From Mycobacteriaceae bacterium (GTDB lineage: Bacteria > Actinomycetota > Actinomycetes > Mycobacteriales > Mycobacteriaceae): DNA of 64,000 nucleotides. Of this stretch, positions 20,562-31,040 are shown one piece after another (the stretch's first letter is position 1; each line of letters begins with the position of its first letter). The notes beneath the pieces are model-generated. The model did no database searches and had not been told where the DNA came from. It was given only the letters and a program-made list of their open reading frames with translations. The DNA is taken from the NCBI GenBank assembly GCA_019245755.1, contig JAFARC010000068.1:1-64000 (forward strand). The letters are read 5' to 3'. A program made the position numbers and the translations under genes.

Positions 20562-21425
20562 TCACCACTTGCAGCCGGCGGCTTTCAGCTTGCCGGCCAC
20601 TCGGTCGAGGACGATGTGGGGTCGGTTCAGCATCTTCGCGCTGACCCGGACGATCGCCCAGCCCGCGGCATCGAGGAGAGCTTGGCGGTCGATGTCCCAG
20701 GTCCGCCGACCGGCGTCGGTCCAATGCTGGGCGCCGTCGAACTCGACCCCAACCCGGTACTGGCGCCAGCCCATATCCAGACGGGCGAACACTCTGCCGA
20801 ACGCGTCGAGCACCGGGATCTGGGTCTGCGGTGGCGGAAACCCGGCTTGCATCAGATGTAGCCGGGTGAGCGACTCGTAGGGCGATTCCGCACCACCGTC
20901 GACCAGCCGCAGCGTCTGGCGCAGCCGAACCAATCCACGCACACCCGGATGACGATCGATGACCGCCTCGATGTCGACGACCTTCACATCGGTCGCCTGC
21001 ATGAGGGCATCGATGCGCTGCACACCCTCGGTCAGCGACGAACGCCGGCCGATGTCGAAAGCCGTGCGACCCGGGGTCGTGGTGGCAATCTCGTCGATGT
21101 CGCAGACCTCGTCCGGCGCAAGCTCGTCGGTGTGGACCACCAGCATCGCTGGTGGCCGCCTGTTGTCGTGGTTCAGCTCCGCGGGCAGGTTGGGCTCAAT
21201 CCACTTGGCGCCCAGCAGCGCCGCCGCGGACAGTCCGGCCACGACGCCGCGACGACCCGACCACAGCCACGCGGCGCGGGCGCGCTGGGTCGGTGACAGG
21301 TCCATTCCGCGTGGGAGGTAGACACCCGGGTAGGGCGCACGGTAAAACCGCCGCAGCTCGCGGACGGTGAGCGCGCCGGATTGCAGCACCTCGGAGCGCC
21401 GGAACGGCCAGTCCGGTGGGTTCAT
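20562..21425 (-). CDS. AbiEi-like N-terminal plus DUF559 nuclease-like protein
   Basis: A 287-residue protein. The N-terminus (VRELRRFYRAPYPGVYLPRG) resembles the winged-helix antitoxin domain of AbiEi proteins. The C-terminal third has a Vsr/DUF559 restriction-endonuclease-like core: Glu in SPYESLTRLHLM, Asp in FARLDMGWRQYRVGVEFDG and AQHWTD, then DIDRQALLDAAGWAIVRV. The spaced acidic residues fit a PD-(D/E)xK site. This combination is common, often in several copies, in mycobacteria; no AbiEii toxin gene is adjacent. ATG 21425 is used because upstream codons are low-complexity Arg/Pro. Its function (DNA repair, defence or regulation) is open. Confidence 0.75.
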   Translation of the reverse strand: MNPPDWPFRRSEVLQSGALTVRELRRFYRAPYPGVYLPRGMDLSPTQRARAAWLWSGRRGVVAGLSAAALLGAKWIEPNLPAELNHDNRRPPAMLVVHTDELAPDEVCDIDEIATTTPGRTAFDIGRRSSLTEGVQRIDALMQATDVKVVDIEAVIDRHPGVRGLVRLRQTLRLVDGGAESPYESLTRLHLMQAGFPPPQTQIPVLDAFGRVFARLDMGWRQYRVGVEFDGAQHWTDAGRRTWDIDRQALLDAAGWAIVRVSAKMLNRPHIVLDRVAGKLKAAGCKW

Positions 21426-21582
21426 GACCGAAGGCTGCCATCGCGGTCCGACAGCTGCGTCGGGTGTGCGCGCCGGGCGTAGGCCCCGTCGGGAAAACCG
21501 CGGTCGGGGCCGGCGAGTGTGCGGCCTGGTACGGGCGGAGCGGCGAGTCGCGTACGACACCGCACAGTGGTGCGGTCATGAA

Positions 21583-21614
21583 AAGGCCCGGTCCGCCGAG
21601 GCGAACCGGGCCTT
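21583..21614 (-). terminator. groEL intrinsic terminator
   Basis: A perfect 10-bp stem, AAGGCCCGGT with ACCGGGCCTT, around a 12-base loop, followed on the minus strand by TTTTC. It begins just 11 bases after the groEL stop. One of the clearest rho-independent terminators in the window. Confidence 0.85.
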
Positions 21615-21625
21615 GTCGTTGGCGG

Positions 21626-23350
<1,725 letters not shown>

Positions 23351-23377
23351 CTAGCACTCGCCGGTCGCGAGTGCCAA
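23351..23377. promoter_or_regulatory. CIRCE element 1 (HrcA operator)
   Basis: CTAGCACTC, nine bases, GAGTGCCAA. This matches the CIRCE consensus TTAGCACTC-N9-GAGTGCTAA with two mismatches. It lies 102 bp upstream of the groEL start codon. HrcA binds CIRCE to repress chaperonin genes until heat shock. Confidence 0.9.
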
Positions 23378-23385
23378 CGTCATTC

Positions 23386-23412
23386 TTAGCACTCACCTAT
23401 GCCGAGTGCAAG
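23386..23412. promoter_or_regulatory. CIRCE element 2 (HrcA operator)
   Basis: TTAGCACTC, nine bases, GAGTGCAAG. The left arm is a perfect consensus and the right arm has two mismatches. It lies eight bases from CIRCE 1 and only 38 bp before the divergent cupin gene, so HrcA bound here could also repress that gene. Confidence 0.9.
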
Positions 23413-23450
23413 GTCGCTCCGGGGTTCGGACTGTGGCAGGGTGGGAGCCG

Positions 23451-23945
23451 ATGTCTCTGGTCGTCCCGCCCTATCCCCCGGCCCGGTATACGGAGGAGGA
23501 GCCGAAGGTCAGCGCCTGGCTTCGGCGGAGCGACGAGTCGCCGGACTACGACTCCTTCGGCACCGTGAAGTACCACTACCTGGCCAGCCAGCAGGCGACC
23601 GACGGCGACTACGGGCTGTACCGGGTCGACCTGGCACCGGCGGCCGGCGGACCGGGGCCGCACTTCCACCGCGCGATGTCCGAGGCGTTCTTCGTGCTGT
23701 CGGGAACGATGAAGCTCTACGACGGCCGCGACTGGATCGACGGCAATCAGGGCGACTTCCTCTATGTGCCGCCCGGCGGCGTGCATGGGTTCCGGAACGA
23801 GGCGGACCAACCCGCCTCGATCTTGATGTTGTTCGCTCCCGGCGCGCCTCGCGAGGCGTACTTCGAGGGCATCGCCAAGCTCGGCGAAATGACCGACGAG
23901 GAACGGCGGGATTTCTTCGTCCGCAACGACAACTTCTTCGTCTAA
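23451..23945 (+). CDS. Cupin-domain protein
   Basis: A 164-residue single-domain cupin. The first motif GPHFHRAMSEAFFVLSG supplies His71, His73 and Glu78, and the second motif GDFLYVPPGGVHGFRN supplies His112, a complete 3-His/1-Glu metal site. A small-molecule dioxygenase, isomerase or sensor role is possible; the substrate is unknown. ATG 23451 starts the conserved domain with GGGAG upstream; the longer in-frame start at 23406 would lie inside CIRCE 2. It is divergent from groEL and shares its operator region, an unusual context for a cupin. Confidence 0.8.
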   Translation: MSLVVPPYPPARYTEEEPKVSAWLRRSDESPDYDSFGTVKYHYLASQQATDGDYGLYRVDLAPAAGGPGPHFHRAMSEAFFVLSGTMKLYDGRDWIDGNQGDFLYVPPGGVHGFRNEADQPASILMLFAPGAPREAYFEGIAKLGEMTDEERRDFFVRNDNFFV

Positions 23946-23948
23946 CCC

Positions 23949-23963
23949 GGCCCGCCTCGGGCC
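23949..23963. terminator. Compact hairpin between convergent cupin and HAD genes
   Basis: GGCCCG, CCT, CGGGCC: a six-bp GC stem with a three-base loop exactly in the 25-bp gap between two convergent genes. It could serve both strands. No T-tract. Confidence 0.45.
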
Positions 23964-23970
23964 GCCTGCA

Positions 23971-24786
23971 CTAAAGCCGCAGCAGCGCGGGCAGGTCGGC
24001 CACCGAGTCGAGGACGTGGCTGGGTTGCATCGCGAAGTCGTCGGCCGCCCACCGGTCCAGGGTGTCCTGGCGGAACTTGCCAGTGCGGACCAGCACGCCA
24101 GTCATCCCCACCACCTGCGCCGCGAGCACGTCGTTGTTCAGGTCGTCGCCCACCATGTACATCTGCTCGGGGTCCACGCCAAGCCGGCTTGCCGCGGCCA
24201 GGAAACCGGCCGGCGCCGGTTTGCCGACCGCCGTGGCTTTGCGGCCCGACGTTTCCTCCATCCCGATCAGGTACATGCCGGTGTCGATGCGCAGCCCTTC
24301 GGTGGTGTTCCAGGACATACTGCGGTGCATCGCGACCACCGGCACGCCCCGCGCCATCCAGTCGTAGACCCGGCTCAGCGTCAGGTGGTCATACTCGCGC
24401 CCGGCGCCGCCCATCAGCACGACGTCCGGGGTGTCGACTTGGTCGTGTGGTCCGAAGTCGGTCGACGCGACGAGGTCGATGCCGGGCATGTCCTCGGTGA
24501 TGTCGCCGCTGTTGACGAGGAAACATCGGGCATCGGGATAGGTGCTGCGGACGTACTCGGCGGTGAGCACGGCGGAGGTGATCACCTCGTCGGCGCGGAC
24601 CTTCATCCCGGCGTCGGCCAGTGCCTCCGCGATCTGCTGCCGGGTGCGGGTGGTGGTGTTGGTCAGATAGGAGCAGGCAACCTGGTTTTCGGCCAACACG
24701 AGCAGCGTTTCGGCGGCGCCCGGGATCGGCTGCCACGAGGTCACGAGGACCCCGTCGATGTCGAACAGCACACCGCCCACCGCCAT
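23971..24786 (-). CDS. HAD-IIA family sugar/nucleotide phosphatase (NagD-like)
   Basis: A 271-residue haloacid-dehalogenase hydrolase. Motif I is FDIDGVLV (nucleophile Asp, residues 8-15), motif II is in YLTNTTTRTR, motif III is the Lys of VGKPAPAGFL and motif IV is MVGDDLNNDV. The C2B cap between motifs II and III places it with NagD/pyridoxal-phosphate-phosphatase-like enzymes. Likely cytosolic; substrate unknown. ATG 24786 starts the conserved domain. The open frame continues upstream for over 100 codons only because it runs into a decayed monooxygenase remnant. Confidence 0.85.
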   Translation of the reverse strand: MAVGGVLFDIDGVLVTSWQPIPGAAETLLVLAENQVACSYLTNTTTRTRQQIAEALADAGMKVRADEVITSAVLTAEYVRSTYPDARCFLVNSGDITEDMPGIDLVASTDFGPHDQVDTPDVVLMGGAGREYDHLTLSRVYDWMARGVPVVAMHRSMSWNTTEGLRIDTGMYLIGMEETSGRKATAVGKPAPAGFLAAASRLGVDPEQMYMVGDDLNNDVLAAQVVGMTGVLVRTGKFRQDTLDRWAADDFAMQPSHVLDSVADLPALLRL

Positions 24787-24835
24787 GCTGCCGACAGTAA
24801 ACCGCAACCGCGCTGGTGCAAGTCGAACCACGCCA

Positions 24836-25125
24836 ACCGCGCAGGTGGTAGTCCCGAAGGATCCCCACGCGGATCCGCTCAGCGAATGTCTTGGCGTAAA
24901 GGGCAGTTGGGTGACGACTTTGCCGCTGCGGCGGCGGTAGTAGCTGTTGCAGTTGGCCAGCCATGCCTTCCGGACATCCCGCCTGGATGCCGGCGTTGTA
25001 TCGGTGCTGCGCGTCACTGTCTGCGCCGCGTCGGCGTCGAAACCGGACGTCTCGTAGGAGTCGAAGATTCGTCGCGAAGCGCCCGCGCCGGCACCGATGA
25101 CTGCGACCCTCGGCTTCGTTCGCCA
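24836..25125 (-). pseudogene. Internally deleted flavin monooxygenase remnant
   Basis: This lies in the 449-bp gap upstream of the HAD gene. On the minus strand one frame begins TKPRVAVIGAGAGASRRIFD, the FAD-binding N-terminus of an FMO/Baeyer-Villiger enzyme. Only about 40 codons later it reads WLANCNSYYRRRSGKVVTQL, a segment typical of the extreme C-terminus of mycobacterial FMOs, followed after an apparent frame change by YAKTFAERIRVGILRDYHLR. The ~400-residue middle is missing. The boundaries are approximate. It is divergent from the SDR remnant at 25236. Confidence 0.6.
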
Positions 25126-25235
25126 CTGCGCATGGCGGCGGCGGCCGCGGATCGGCGTGGCCGGTTCCGTATCGTTTGGATAGCACCACAGCAGCGCTGC
25201 GAGCGGGGAAACCAGCCTGAGCCCTAGGAGCCTTG

Positions 25236-25400
25236 ATGAGCAGCAAGTGGACAGCCGCGGACGTTCTCGACCAGTCCGGCCGGGTCGCGGTCATCACCGG
25301 ATCCAACGGCCCCGACGGCATCGGCGAACAGCGCGGACATCCGAAGGTCGTTCTGTGGACGGTGTCGGAGGAGCTCACCGGCGTTACCTACCCGGTGTAG
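25236..25400 (+). pseudogene. Internally deleted short-chain dehydrogenase (Rv0439c-like), 54-codon remnant
   Basis: TAGGAG precedes an ATG that opens a 54-codon frame. It starts SSKWTAADVLDQSGRVAVIT followed by GSNGPDGIGE, the N-terminus of an SDR with the damaged TGxxxGxG loop, and then passes directly to VVLWTVSEELTGVTYPV, the normal C-terminus. About 250 residues are missing but the frame is retained. The stop is three bases before moeA2, so the remnant could still be translated and coupled to moeA2. M. tuberculosis has an intact SDR (Rv0439c) at this position. Confidence 0.8.
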
Positions 25401-25403
25401 TCG

Positions 25404-26678
25404 ATGCGATCGGTCCAAGCCCATGCCCGCGTCGTCGCGGACCTGATCCGGGCCCGCCCGCCCCGGGCGGTCCCGCTCGCGGAGTCCGAAGGGCTGGCCC
25501 TGGCCGACGACGTCGTCGCGCCGCTGTCGCTGCCCGGATTCGACAACTCGGCGATGGACGGCTACGCGGTGGTCGCCGACGACGTGGCGACCGCCACCGA
25601 AGAGCGGCCGGTGCTGGTGCCGGTCGCGGAAGACATCCCCGCCGGGCGCACGGACACGCTCACGCTGAAATCCGGCACCGCGCACCGGATCATGACCGGC
25701 GCCCCGGTTCCAGCAGGCGCGACCGCGGTGGTGCCCGTCGAAGCAACCGACCGCGGGATGGAGGCGGTCGCGATCCGCGCCGCCGCAAAACCCGGTCAGC
25801 ACATCCGCCGCGCCGGCGAGGACGTCACCGCCGGAACCACGGTGTTGCGAGCGGGTCAGCTGGTGACCCCGGCGGTGCTGGGTCTGGCAGCGGCGCTGGG
25901 TCTTGCCGAACTGCGGGTAATCCCGCGGCAACGGGTGCTGGTGATGTCCACGGGCACGGAACTGGTGCGGCCGGGCGAGCCGCTGCGCCCGGGCCAGATC
26001 TACGAATCCAACGCGGTGATGTTGGCCGCGGCGGTGCGCGAGGCCGGCGGCACCGTGATCGCGGCGCCGACGACCGGCGACAACGTGGACCAGTTCCGCG
26101 ACGTGCTGCACGGCTACGCGGGCCAGTCGGATCTGATCATCACCAGCGGTGGCGTCAGCGCGGGTGCTTACGAAGTGGTCAAAGATGCGCTGACGGCGGA
26201 TGACTCAGCTGTCGAGTTCGTCAAAGTCGCGATGCAGCCCGGGATGCCGCAAGGCGCCGGTCGGGTCGCGGGCACGCCGATCGTCACCCTGCCGGGCAAT
26301 CCGGTCAGCGCACTGGTGTCCTTCGAGGTGTTCGTCCGCCCCGCGCTGCGCACGGCGATGAACCTGCCCTGGCCGCACCGGCCGCAGCGCACCGCGCTCT
26401 TGACCGAGTCGCTGACGTCTCCGCGGGGCAAGCGACAGTTCCGACGCGGCGTCCTGGACACCGCCACCGCGTCGGTCACGACCTATGGCCCACCGGCGTC
26501 GCACCACCTGCGCTGGCTCGCCTCGGCCAACTGCCTGTTGGAAATCGGCGAAGACGTGGTGGAGATGTCCGCGGGTTCGCAGGTGCGGGTATGGGACCTG
26601 ACCGGCTATTGCCAAGGACCGCCTTCCGTAGAATCGGGCCGATGGCCAGACGCCCCCGACCCCCAGCAACGGAGTTGA
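25404..26678 (+). CDS. moeA2: Molybdopterin molybdenumtransferase MoeA2
   Basis: Inserts molybdate into adenylylated molybdopterin in molybdenum-cofactor synthesis. The 424 residues include the MoeA N-terminal signature [25 protein letters not shown], the MoCF-binding motif [11 protein letters not shown] (TGD upstream) and [15 protein letters not shown]. The ATG lies three bases after the SDR-remnant stop. The 3' end overlaps psd by 37 bp. It heads an operon with phospholipid genes, as in M. tuberculosis Rv0438c-Rv0435c. The last ~20 residues are low-complexity. Confidence 0.95.
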   Translation: MRSVQAHARVVADLIRARPPRAVPLAESEGLALADDVVAPLSLPGFDNSAMDGYAVVADDVATATEERPVLVPVAEDIPAGRTDTLTLKSGTAHRIMTGAPVPAGATAVVPVEATDRGMEAVAIRAAAKPGQHIRRAGEDVTAGTTVLRAGQLVTPAVLGLAAALGLAELRVIPRQRVLVMSTGTELVRPGEPLRPGQIYESNAVMLAAAVREAGGTVIAAPTTGDNVDQFRDVLHGYAGQSDLIITSGGVSAGAYEVVKDALTADDSAVEFVKVAMQPGMPQGAGRVAGTPIVTLPGNPVSALVSFEVFVRPALRTAMNLPWPHRPQRTALLTESLTSPRGKRQFRRGVLDTATASVTTYGPPASHHLRWLASANCLLEIGEDVVEMSAGSQVRVWDLTGYCQGPPSVESGRWPDAPDPQQRS

Positions 26679-27382
26679 ATCCGGACGAGCAGGTGGCGAG
26701 CCGAGAAAGCGAAGCGTCCAGACTGATCGAGCTGATCCGGTCGACCATTCCGCCGATGCATCGTGGCGGCCTGCCGTTCGTGTCCGCGGGGCTGGCGGCG
26801 GCCGTCGTGGGCGGTCGGCACCGACTGGTCCGTAACGCAGGCCTTACGGCCGCTGGGGCCTGTGCGTTCTTTTTCCGCAACCCCACCCGGGTGCCGCCGC
26901 AGCGGCCCGGGGTCGTGGTGGCCCCTGCCGACGGCCAGTTCACGATCGTCGACACCGCACTGCCACCCGCCGAGCTCGGATTGCCGGCGGCGCCCATGCC
27001 GCGGGTAAGCATCTTCTTGTCGCTGTTCAACGCGCACGTGCAGTGGGTGCCGGTCGGCGGTGAGGTGGTCGCCGTGCGGCACCGCCCCGGCCAACACGGC
27101 GCGGCGGACCGGGCCCGCTCCACGGTCGAAAACGAACGCAACAGTGTGCTGATCCGCACCCCGGAGGGGCATCACGTGGTCGTCGTACAGATCGCGGGTG
27201 TACTGGCCCGCCGCATCGTCTGTGACCTGCAAGCGGGGGACAAGGTGTCGATCGGCGACAGCTACGGCCTCATCCGCTTCGGCTCCCGGCTCGACACCTA
27301 TCTGCCGGCCGGCTCGGAGGTGCTGGTCGCAGCAGGGCAGCACGCGGTGGGCGCCGAAACCGTCATCGCCGAGCTGCCGTGA
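26642..27382 (+). CDS. psd: Phosphatidylserine decarboxylase proenzyme
   Basis: Converts phosphatidylserine to phosphatidylethanolamine at the membrane. The proenzyme of 246 residues self-cleaves at Gly214-Ser215 in RFGSRLD to make the pyruvoyl prosthetic group; this is the short archaeal/actinobacterial (PSD-A) type. [11 protein letters not shown] and [16 protein letters not shown] are family landmarks. The ATG at 26642 lies inside the moeA2 end, and the stop overlaps pssA by four bases (GTGA), so psd and pssA are translationally coupled, making consecutive steps of one pathway. Confidence 0.95.
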   Translation: MARRPRPPATELNPDEQVASRESEASRLIELIRSTIPPMHRGGLPFVSAGLAAAVVGGRHRLVRNAGLTAAGACAFFFRNPTRVPPQRPGVVVAPADGQFTIVDTALPPAELGLPAAPMPRVSIFLSLFNAHVQWVPVGGEVVAVRHRPGQHGAADRARSTVENERNSVLIRTPEGHHVVVVQIAGVLARRIVCDLQAGDKVSIGDSYGLIRFGSRLDTYLPAGSEVLVAAGQHAVGAETVIAELP

Positions 27383-28230
27383 ACAACCCGGTGCAAAAGC
27401 GCCCCGTGGGTCTGCGCATCCTGCCGAGCTCCATGACGGTTGCGGCGATCTGCCTGGCGCTGACGGCGGTCAAGTTCGCGCTGGACAATCTGCCGACGCA
27501 AGCCATGGCCTTTCTCGCCGTCGCGGCGATTCTCGACGCGCTCGACGGCCGGATCGCCCGGCTGCTCAAAGCCACATCACGCATGGGCGAGGAGATCGAC
27601 TCGCTAGCCGACGCCGTTAATTTCGGTGTCGCACCCGCATTCATCGTCTACGCGACGCTGCTGCCACATTCCCGGGTGGGATGGATCGTCGTGTTGTTGT
27701 ACTCGGTGTGCATCGTGCTGCGACTGGCCCGGTACAACGCCATGCTGGACGAGGACGAACCCGGCTACGCGAAGGAGTTCTTCGTCGGAATGCCCGCGCC
27801 CGCCGGAGCGATCGGGGCGATCGGCCCGTTGGCCGCCAAGATGCAGTTCGGCGACGGCTGGTGGACGTCGGAATGGGCCGTGTCGGTGTGGATGATCGGG
27901 GTCGCGCTGCTGGTGGTCAGCACCATTCCGATGCGGAAAATCCACACGTTCTCGGTGCCGCCGAACATGGTGGTGCCGCTGCTGGCGCTGTTGGCGATCG
28001 GCGTTGCCGCCTCGATCTTCTACGGCTACCTGGTGATCATCGCGATCATCGTGGCCTATGTCATCCACATACCGTTCGCCGTCCGCAGCAAGCGTTGGGC
28101 CGCAGCCCATCCGGAAACCTGGGACAAGAAACCGCAGCAGCGGCGCGCCGCGCGGCGGGCCACCCGCCGCGCCACCCACCCGCATCGCCGATCCATGGCG
28201 CGGCTGGGCCTGCGCCGGCCGCAACGCTGA
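27379..28230 (+). CDS. pssA: CDP-diacylglycerol-serine O-phosphatidyltransferase
   Basis: Makes phosphatidylserine from CDP-diacylglycerol and serine, feeding Psd. The 283-residue polytopic membrane protein carries the full CDP-alcohol phosphotransferase motif D56-G57-x2-A60-R61-x8-G70-x3-D74-x3-D78. About six to eight helices follow, and the C-terminus is a very basic cytosolic tail ([17 protein letters not shown]). GTG start overlaps the psd stop. The AAA ATPase gene starts one base after its stop. Confidence 0.96.
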   Translation: MNNPVQKRPVGLRILPSSMTVAAICLALTAVKFALDNLPTQAMAFLAVAAILDALDGRIARLLKATSRMGEEIDSLADAVNFGVAPAFIVYATLLPHSRVGWIVVLLYSVCIVLRLARYNAMLDEDEPGYAKEFFVGMPAPAGAIGAIGPLAAKMQFGDGWWTSEWAVSVWMIGVALLVVSTIPMRKIHTFSVPPNMVVPLLALLAIGVAASIFYGYLVIIAIIVAYVIHIPFAVRSKRWAAAHPETWDKKPQQRRAARRATRRATHPHRRSMARLGLRRPQR

Positions 28231-28231
28231 C

Positions 28232-30421
28232 ATGCCGCCGACCCTGACACTGACCGCCCGGCTCACCACGTCGGCTGCGGATTCCCGGCGCGGCGTGGCG
28301 CGGCTGCACGCCGAAGCCATCGCAGCCCTTGGCATTCGGGAATGGGATGCGGTGTCGCTGACCGGTTCGCGCACCACCGCCGTGGTGGTTGGGCTCGCCG
28401 GTCCGGGCACCCCGGCCGGTATGGCGCTGCTCGACGACGTGACGCTGTCCAACGCGGGACTGCGGGAGGACAGCGCGGTGATCGTCGCGCCGGTGACCGT
28501 CTACGGCGCCCGTTCGGTCACGCTGAGCGGCTCCAAGCTGGCCCGCCGGTCGGTCACCGCGGCCACGCTGCGACTGGCACTGCTGGGCAAGGTCATGACG
28601 GCCGGCGACACGGTGTCGCTGCTGCCACGCGATCTTGGGCCGGGCACGTCCACCTCGCAGGCCAGCGCGGCGCTGACGTCGTCGGTCGGCATCACCTGGA
28701 CGTCTGAGCTGCTGACTGTCACCGGTGTCGACCCGGCGCCCGGGCCGGTCAGCGTGCAGCCGAACTCATCGGTTACCTGGGGCGACGGGTCCATGACGGC
28801 CGTACACCGGACCACCGAAGCGGCGGCGGTCAGCGCGCCGTCGCGGTGGCCGGCCATCCGTGGTGTCACCGCCGACGACCTGAAGGGGTCACACATCCAG
28901 GCCGGCCGGCTGGCCGAATGGCTCAAGCTCGCACTCGACGAGCCGCAACTGCTCGAGACGCTCGGCGCCTCGGCGCGGCTGGGTGTTGTGGTGTCGGGGC
29001 CGGCCGGGGTCGGCAAAGCGACACTGGCGCGGGCGATCTGCGCAGGCCGCCGGATGGTGGAGCTGGACGGGCCGGACGTCGGTGCGCTCGCCGCGCAGGA
29101 TCGCCTCAAAGCGGTCACCGACGCGGTGGCCGCGGTCCGCAACGGCGGCGGGGTGCTGCTGATCAGCGACGTCGACGCGCTGCTGCCGACGCCGCCGGAG
29201 CCGGTGGCCACACTGATCCTGACCGAGCTGCGATCCGCGGTCGCCACCCCAGGCGTCGCGTTGATCGCCACGTCGGCGATGCCGGACGGCCTTGACCCGC
29301 GGCTGCGCGGCCCCGATCTGTGCGACCGGGAACTGGCGCTGACTCTGCCCGACGGCGCCACCCGCAGGGCACTGCTCGAGGTGCTGCTGCGATCGGTGCC
29401 CGCCGAGCGCCTGGACCTCGACGAGATCGCCGAACGGACACCGGGTTTCGTGGTCGCAGACCTGTGCGCGCTGGTGCGTGAGGCCGCACTGCGCGCCGCG
29501 GGGCGGGCCAGCGTCGAGGGCAAGCCGCCGGTGTTGACCCACGACGACTTGGCCGGCGCGTTGACCGTCATCCGCCCGCTGTCCCGGTCGGCGACCTCGG
29601 CGACCGAGGAGATTTCGGTCGGGGCCGTCACGCTCGACGACGTCGGCGACATGGACGTCACCAAACAGGCGCTCACCGAGGCGGTGCTGTGGCCGCTGCG
29701 CCACCCCGACACCTTCGCAAGGCTGGGCATCGAGCCGCCCCGCGGCGTGCTGCTGTACGGCCCACCGGGTTGCGGCAAGACGTTCCTGGTGCGGGCGCTG
29801 GCCAGCTCGGGGCGACTGTCGGTGCACGCGGTCAAGGGCGCCGAGTTGATGGACAAGTGGGTCGGCGCCTCCGAGAAGGCCGTTCGTGCGTTGTTCCGTC
29901 GGGCCCGGGACTCCGCGCCGGCGCTGGTGTTCCTCGACGAGATCGACGCGCTGGCGCCCCGGCGCGGGCAAAGCTTCGACTCCGGCGTCACCGATCGGGT
30001 GGTGGCCGCCCTGCTGACCGAACTCGACGGGATCGAACCGCTGCGCGACGTCGTCGTGCTGGGCGCAACAAACCGGCCCGACCTGCTCGATCCCGCCCTG
30101 CTACGGCCCGGGCGGCTCGAGCGGCTGGTGTTCGTCGAGCCGCCCGCCGCGCAGGCGCGGTCGGAGATCCTGCGCACGGCGGCCAAATCGGTGCCGTTGA
30201 GCGGTGACGTCGACCTCGACGCTCTCGCCGGCGAGCTGGAAGGATACAGCGCCGCCGACTGCGTTGCGCTGCTGCGCGAGGCCGCACTGACCGCGATGCG
30301 GCGTTCGATCGACGCGGCCGACGTCACCGCCGCCGACATCGCCGCGGCCCGGCGCAGTGTGCACCCATCGCTGGACCCGGCACAGCTCGACGCGCTGCGG
30401 GCATTCGCCGCGGCCCGGTGA
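28232..30421 (+). CDS. Two-domain AAA ATPase (Rv0435c-like, CDC48/VAT-type)
   Basis: A 729-residue protein with an N-terminal double-psi-beta-barrel-like region (about 1-190) and two AAA modules. The second module is canonical: GPPGCGKTF (about 509), LVFLDEIDAL, and ATNRPDLLDPALLRPGR with the arginine finger and sensor. The first is degenerate: Walker A reads GPAGVGKAT and Walker B LLISDVDAL, lacking the usual Thr/Ser after Lys and the catalytic Glu. So D1 may bind but not hydrolyse ATP. Probably a cytosolic unfoldase/segregase; substrate unknown. It is the last gene of the moeA2-psd-pssA operon, with a one-base gap after pssA. Confidence 0.9.
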   Translation: MPPTLTLTARLTTSAADSRRGVARLHAEAIAALGIREWDAVSLTGSRTTAVVVGLAGPGTPAGMALLDDVTLSNAGLREDSAVIVAPVTVYGARSVTLSGSKLARRSVTAATLRLALLGKVMTAGDTVSLLPRDLGPGTSTSQASAALTSSVGITWTSELLTVTGVDPAPGPVSVQPNSSVTWGDGSMTAVHRTTEAAAVSAPSRWPAIRGVTADDLKGSHIQAGRLAEWLKLALDEPQLLETLGASARLGVVVSGPAGVGKATLARAICAGRRMVELDGPDVGALAAQDRLKAVTDAVAAVRNGGGVLLISDVDALLPTPPEPVATLILTELRSAVATPGVALIATSAMPDGLDPRLRGPDLCDRELALTLPDGATRRALLEVLLRSVPAERLDLDEIAERTPGFVVADLCALVREAALRAAGRASVEGKPPVLTHDDLAGALTVIRPLSRSATSATEEISVGAVTLDDVGDMDVTKQALTEAVLWPLRHPDTFARLGIEPPRGVLLYGPPGCGKTFLVRALASSGRLSVHAVKGAELMDKWVGASEKAVRALFRRARDSAPALVFLDEIDALAPRRGQSFDSGVTDRVVAALLTELDGIEPLRDVVVLGATNRPDLLDPALLRPGRLERLVFVEPPAAQARSEILRTAAKSVPLSGDVDLDALAGELEGYSAADCVALLREAALTAMRRSIDAADVTAADIAAARRSVHPSLDPAQLDALRAFAAAR

Positions 30422-30487
30422 AAACGCACCGGCGCGGGACCACCTCGCGGTAGAAGTGTTCATACAACGCTGAGATCGAGGTGGTCC

Positions 30488-30904
30488 ATGCACAACCGAT
30501 TCGCCGTGGCAGCCGGCGCGGCGGTGACCATCGCCTTGCTGGCCGGGTGCTCGTCGCCCCAACCGCCCACCCCGCCGTCGGCCGGGGTGTCGATCAACGG
30601 AGGAAACGCGCTGCAAACCGAGGCTGTCGAGTGCACCCAGCTGCAGTGGAGCTGGACGATCGACATCGGCGACACCGAATCCGGCGCCAAGGTCAACATC
30701 GACGGGAGCGGGCAGACGCCCACCGCCACGTCAGTCCACATCCACAATGTCGGCGGCTTCAGCGGCATCTCCTCGCAAGGCAACGGCAACGCCGACACCC
30801 GGGTGTCGGATCAAACGTTCACGATCACCGGCACCGCCAACGGCATCGACACCGACAGCGCCCGGCCCGCCAGCGCTCAGTACAAGATCGTGGCGAGGTG
30901 CTGA
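30488..30904 (+). CDS. LpqH/19-kDa-antigen family lipoprotein
   Basis: A 138-residue exported lipoprotein. Its signal peptide ends in the lipobox LLAGC with Cys21 as the lipidation site, followed by a Ser/Pro linker. The mature domain resembles the mycobacterial LpqH family: VECTQLQWSWTIDIG, VHIHNVGGFSG, FTITGTANGID, and a final Cys (KIVARC) that can pair with the Cys of VECTQ. Members sit in the outer leaflet of the plasma membrane or the envelope; LpqH itself is a TLR2 agonist. The gene stands alone between the AAA ATPase and the Mrp operon. Confidence 0.85.
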   Translation: MHNRFAVAAGAAVTIALLAGCSSPQPPTPPSAGVSINGGNALQTEAVECTQLQWSWTIDIGDTESGAKVNIDGSGQTPTATSVHIHNVGGFSGISSQGNGNADTRVSDQTFTITGTANGIDTDSARPASAQYKIVARC

Positions 30905-31040
30905 CCGCCGGACTGGGCGTGCCGCGTGGCGGATACCGGCTCGAGGTCGGCCCCTAGACTGGCGAGCAGACCGAGCCAAGAGGCTGACACTTCGCGGTTT
31001 GCCCTGCGCCAGAGGGCTCATCGCCGACATCCGGAGTGCC

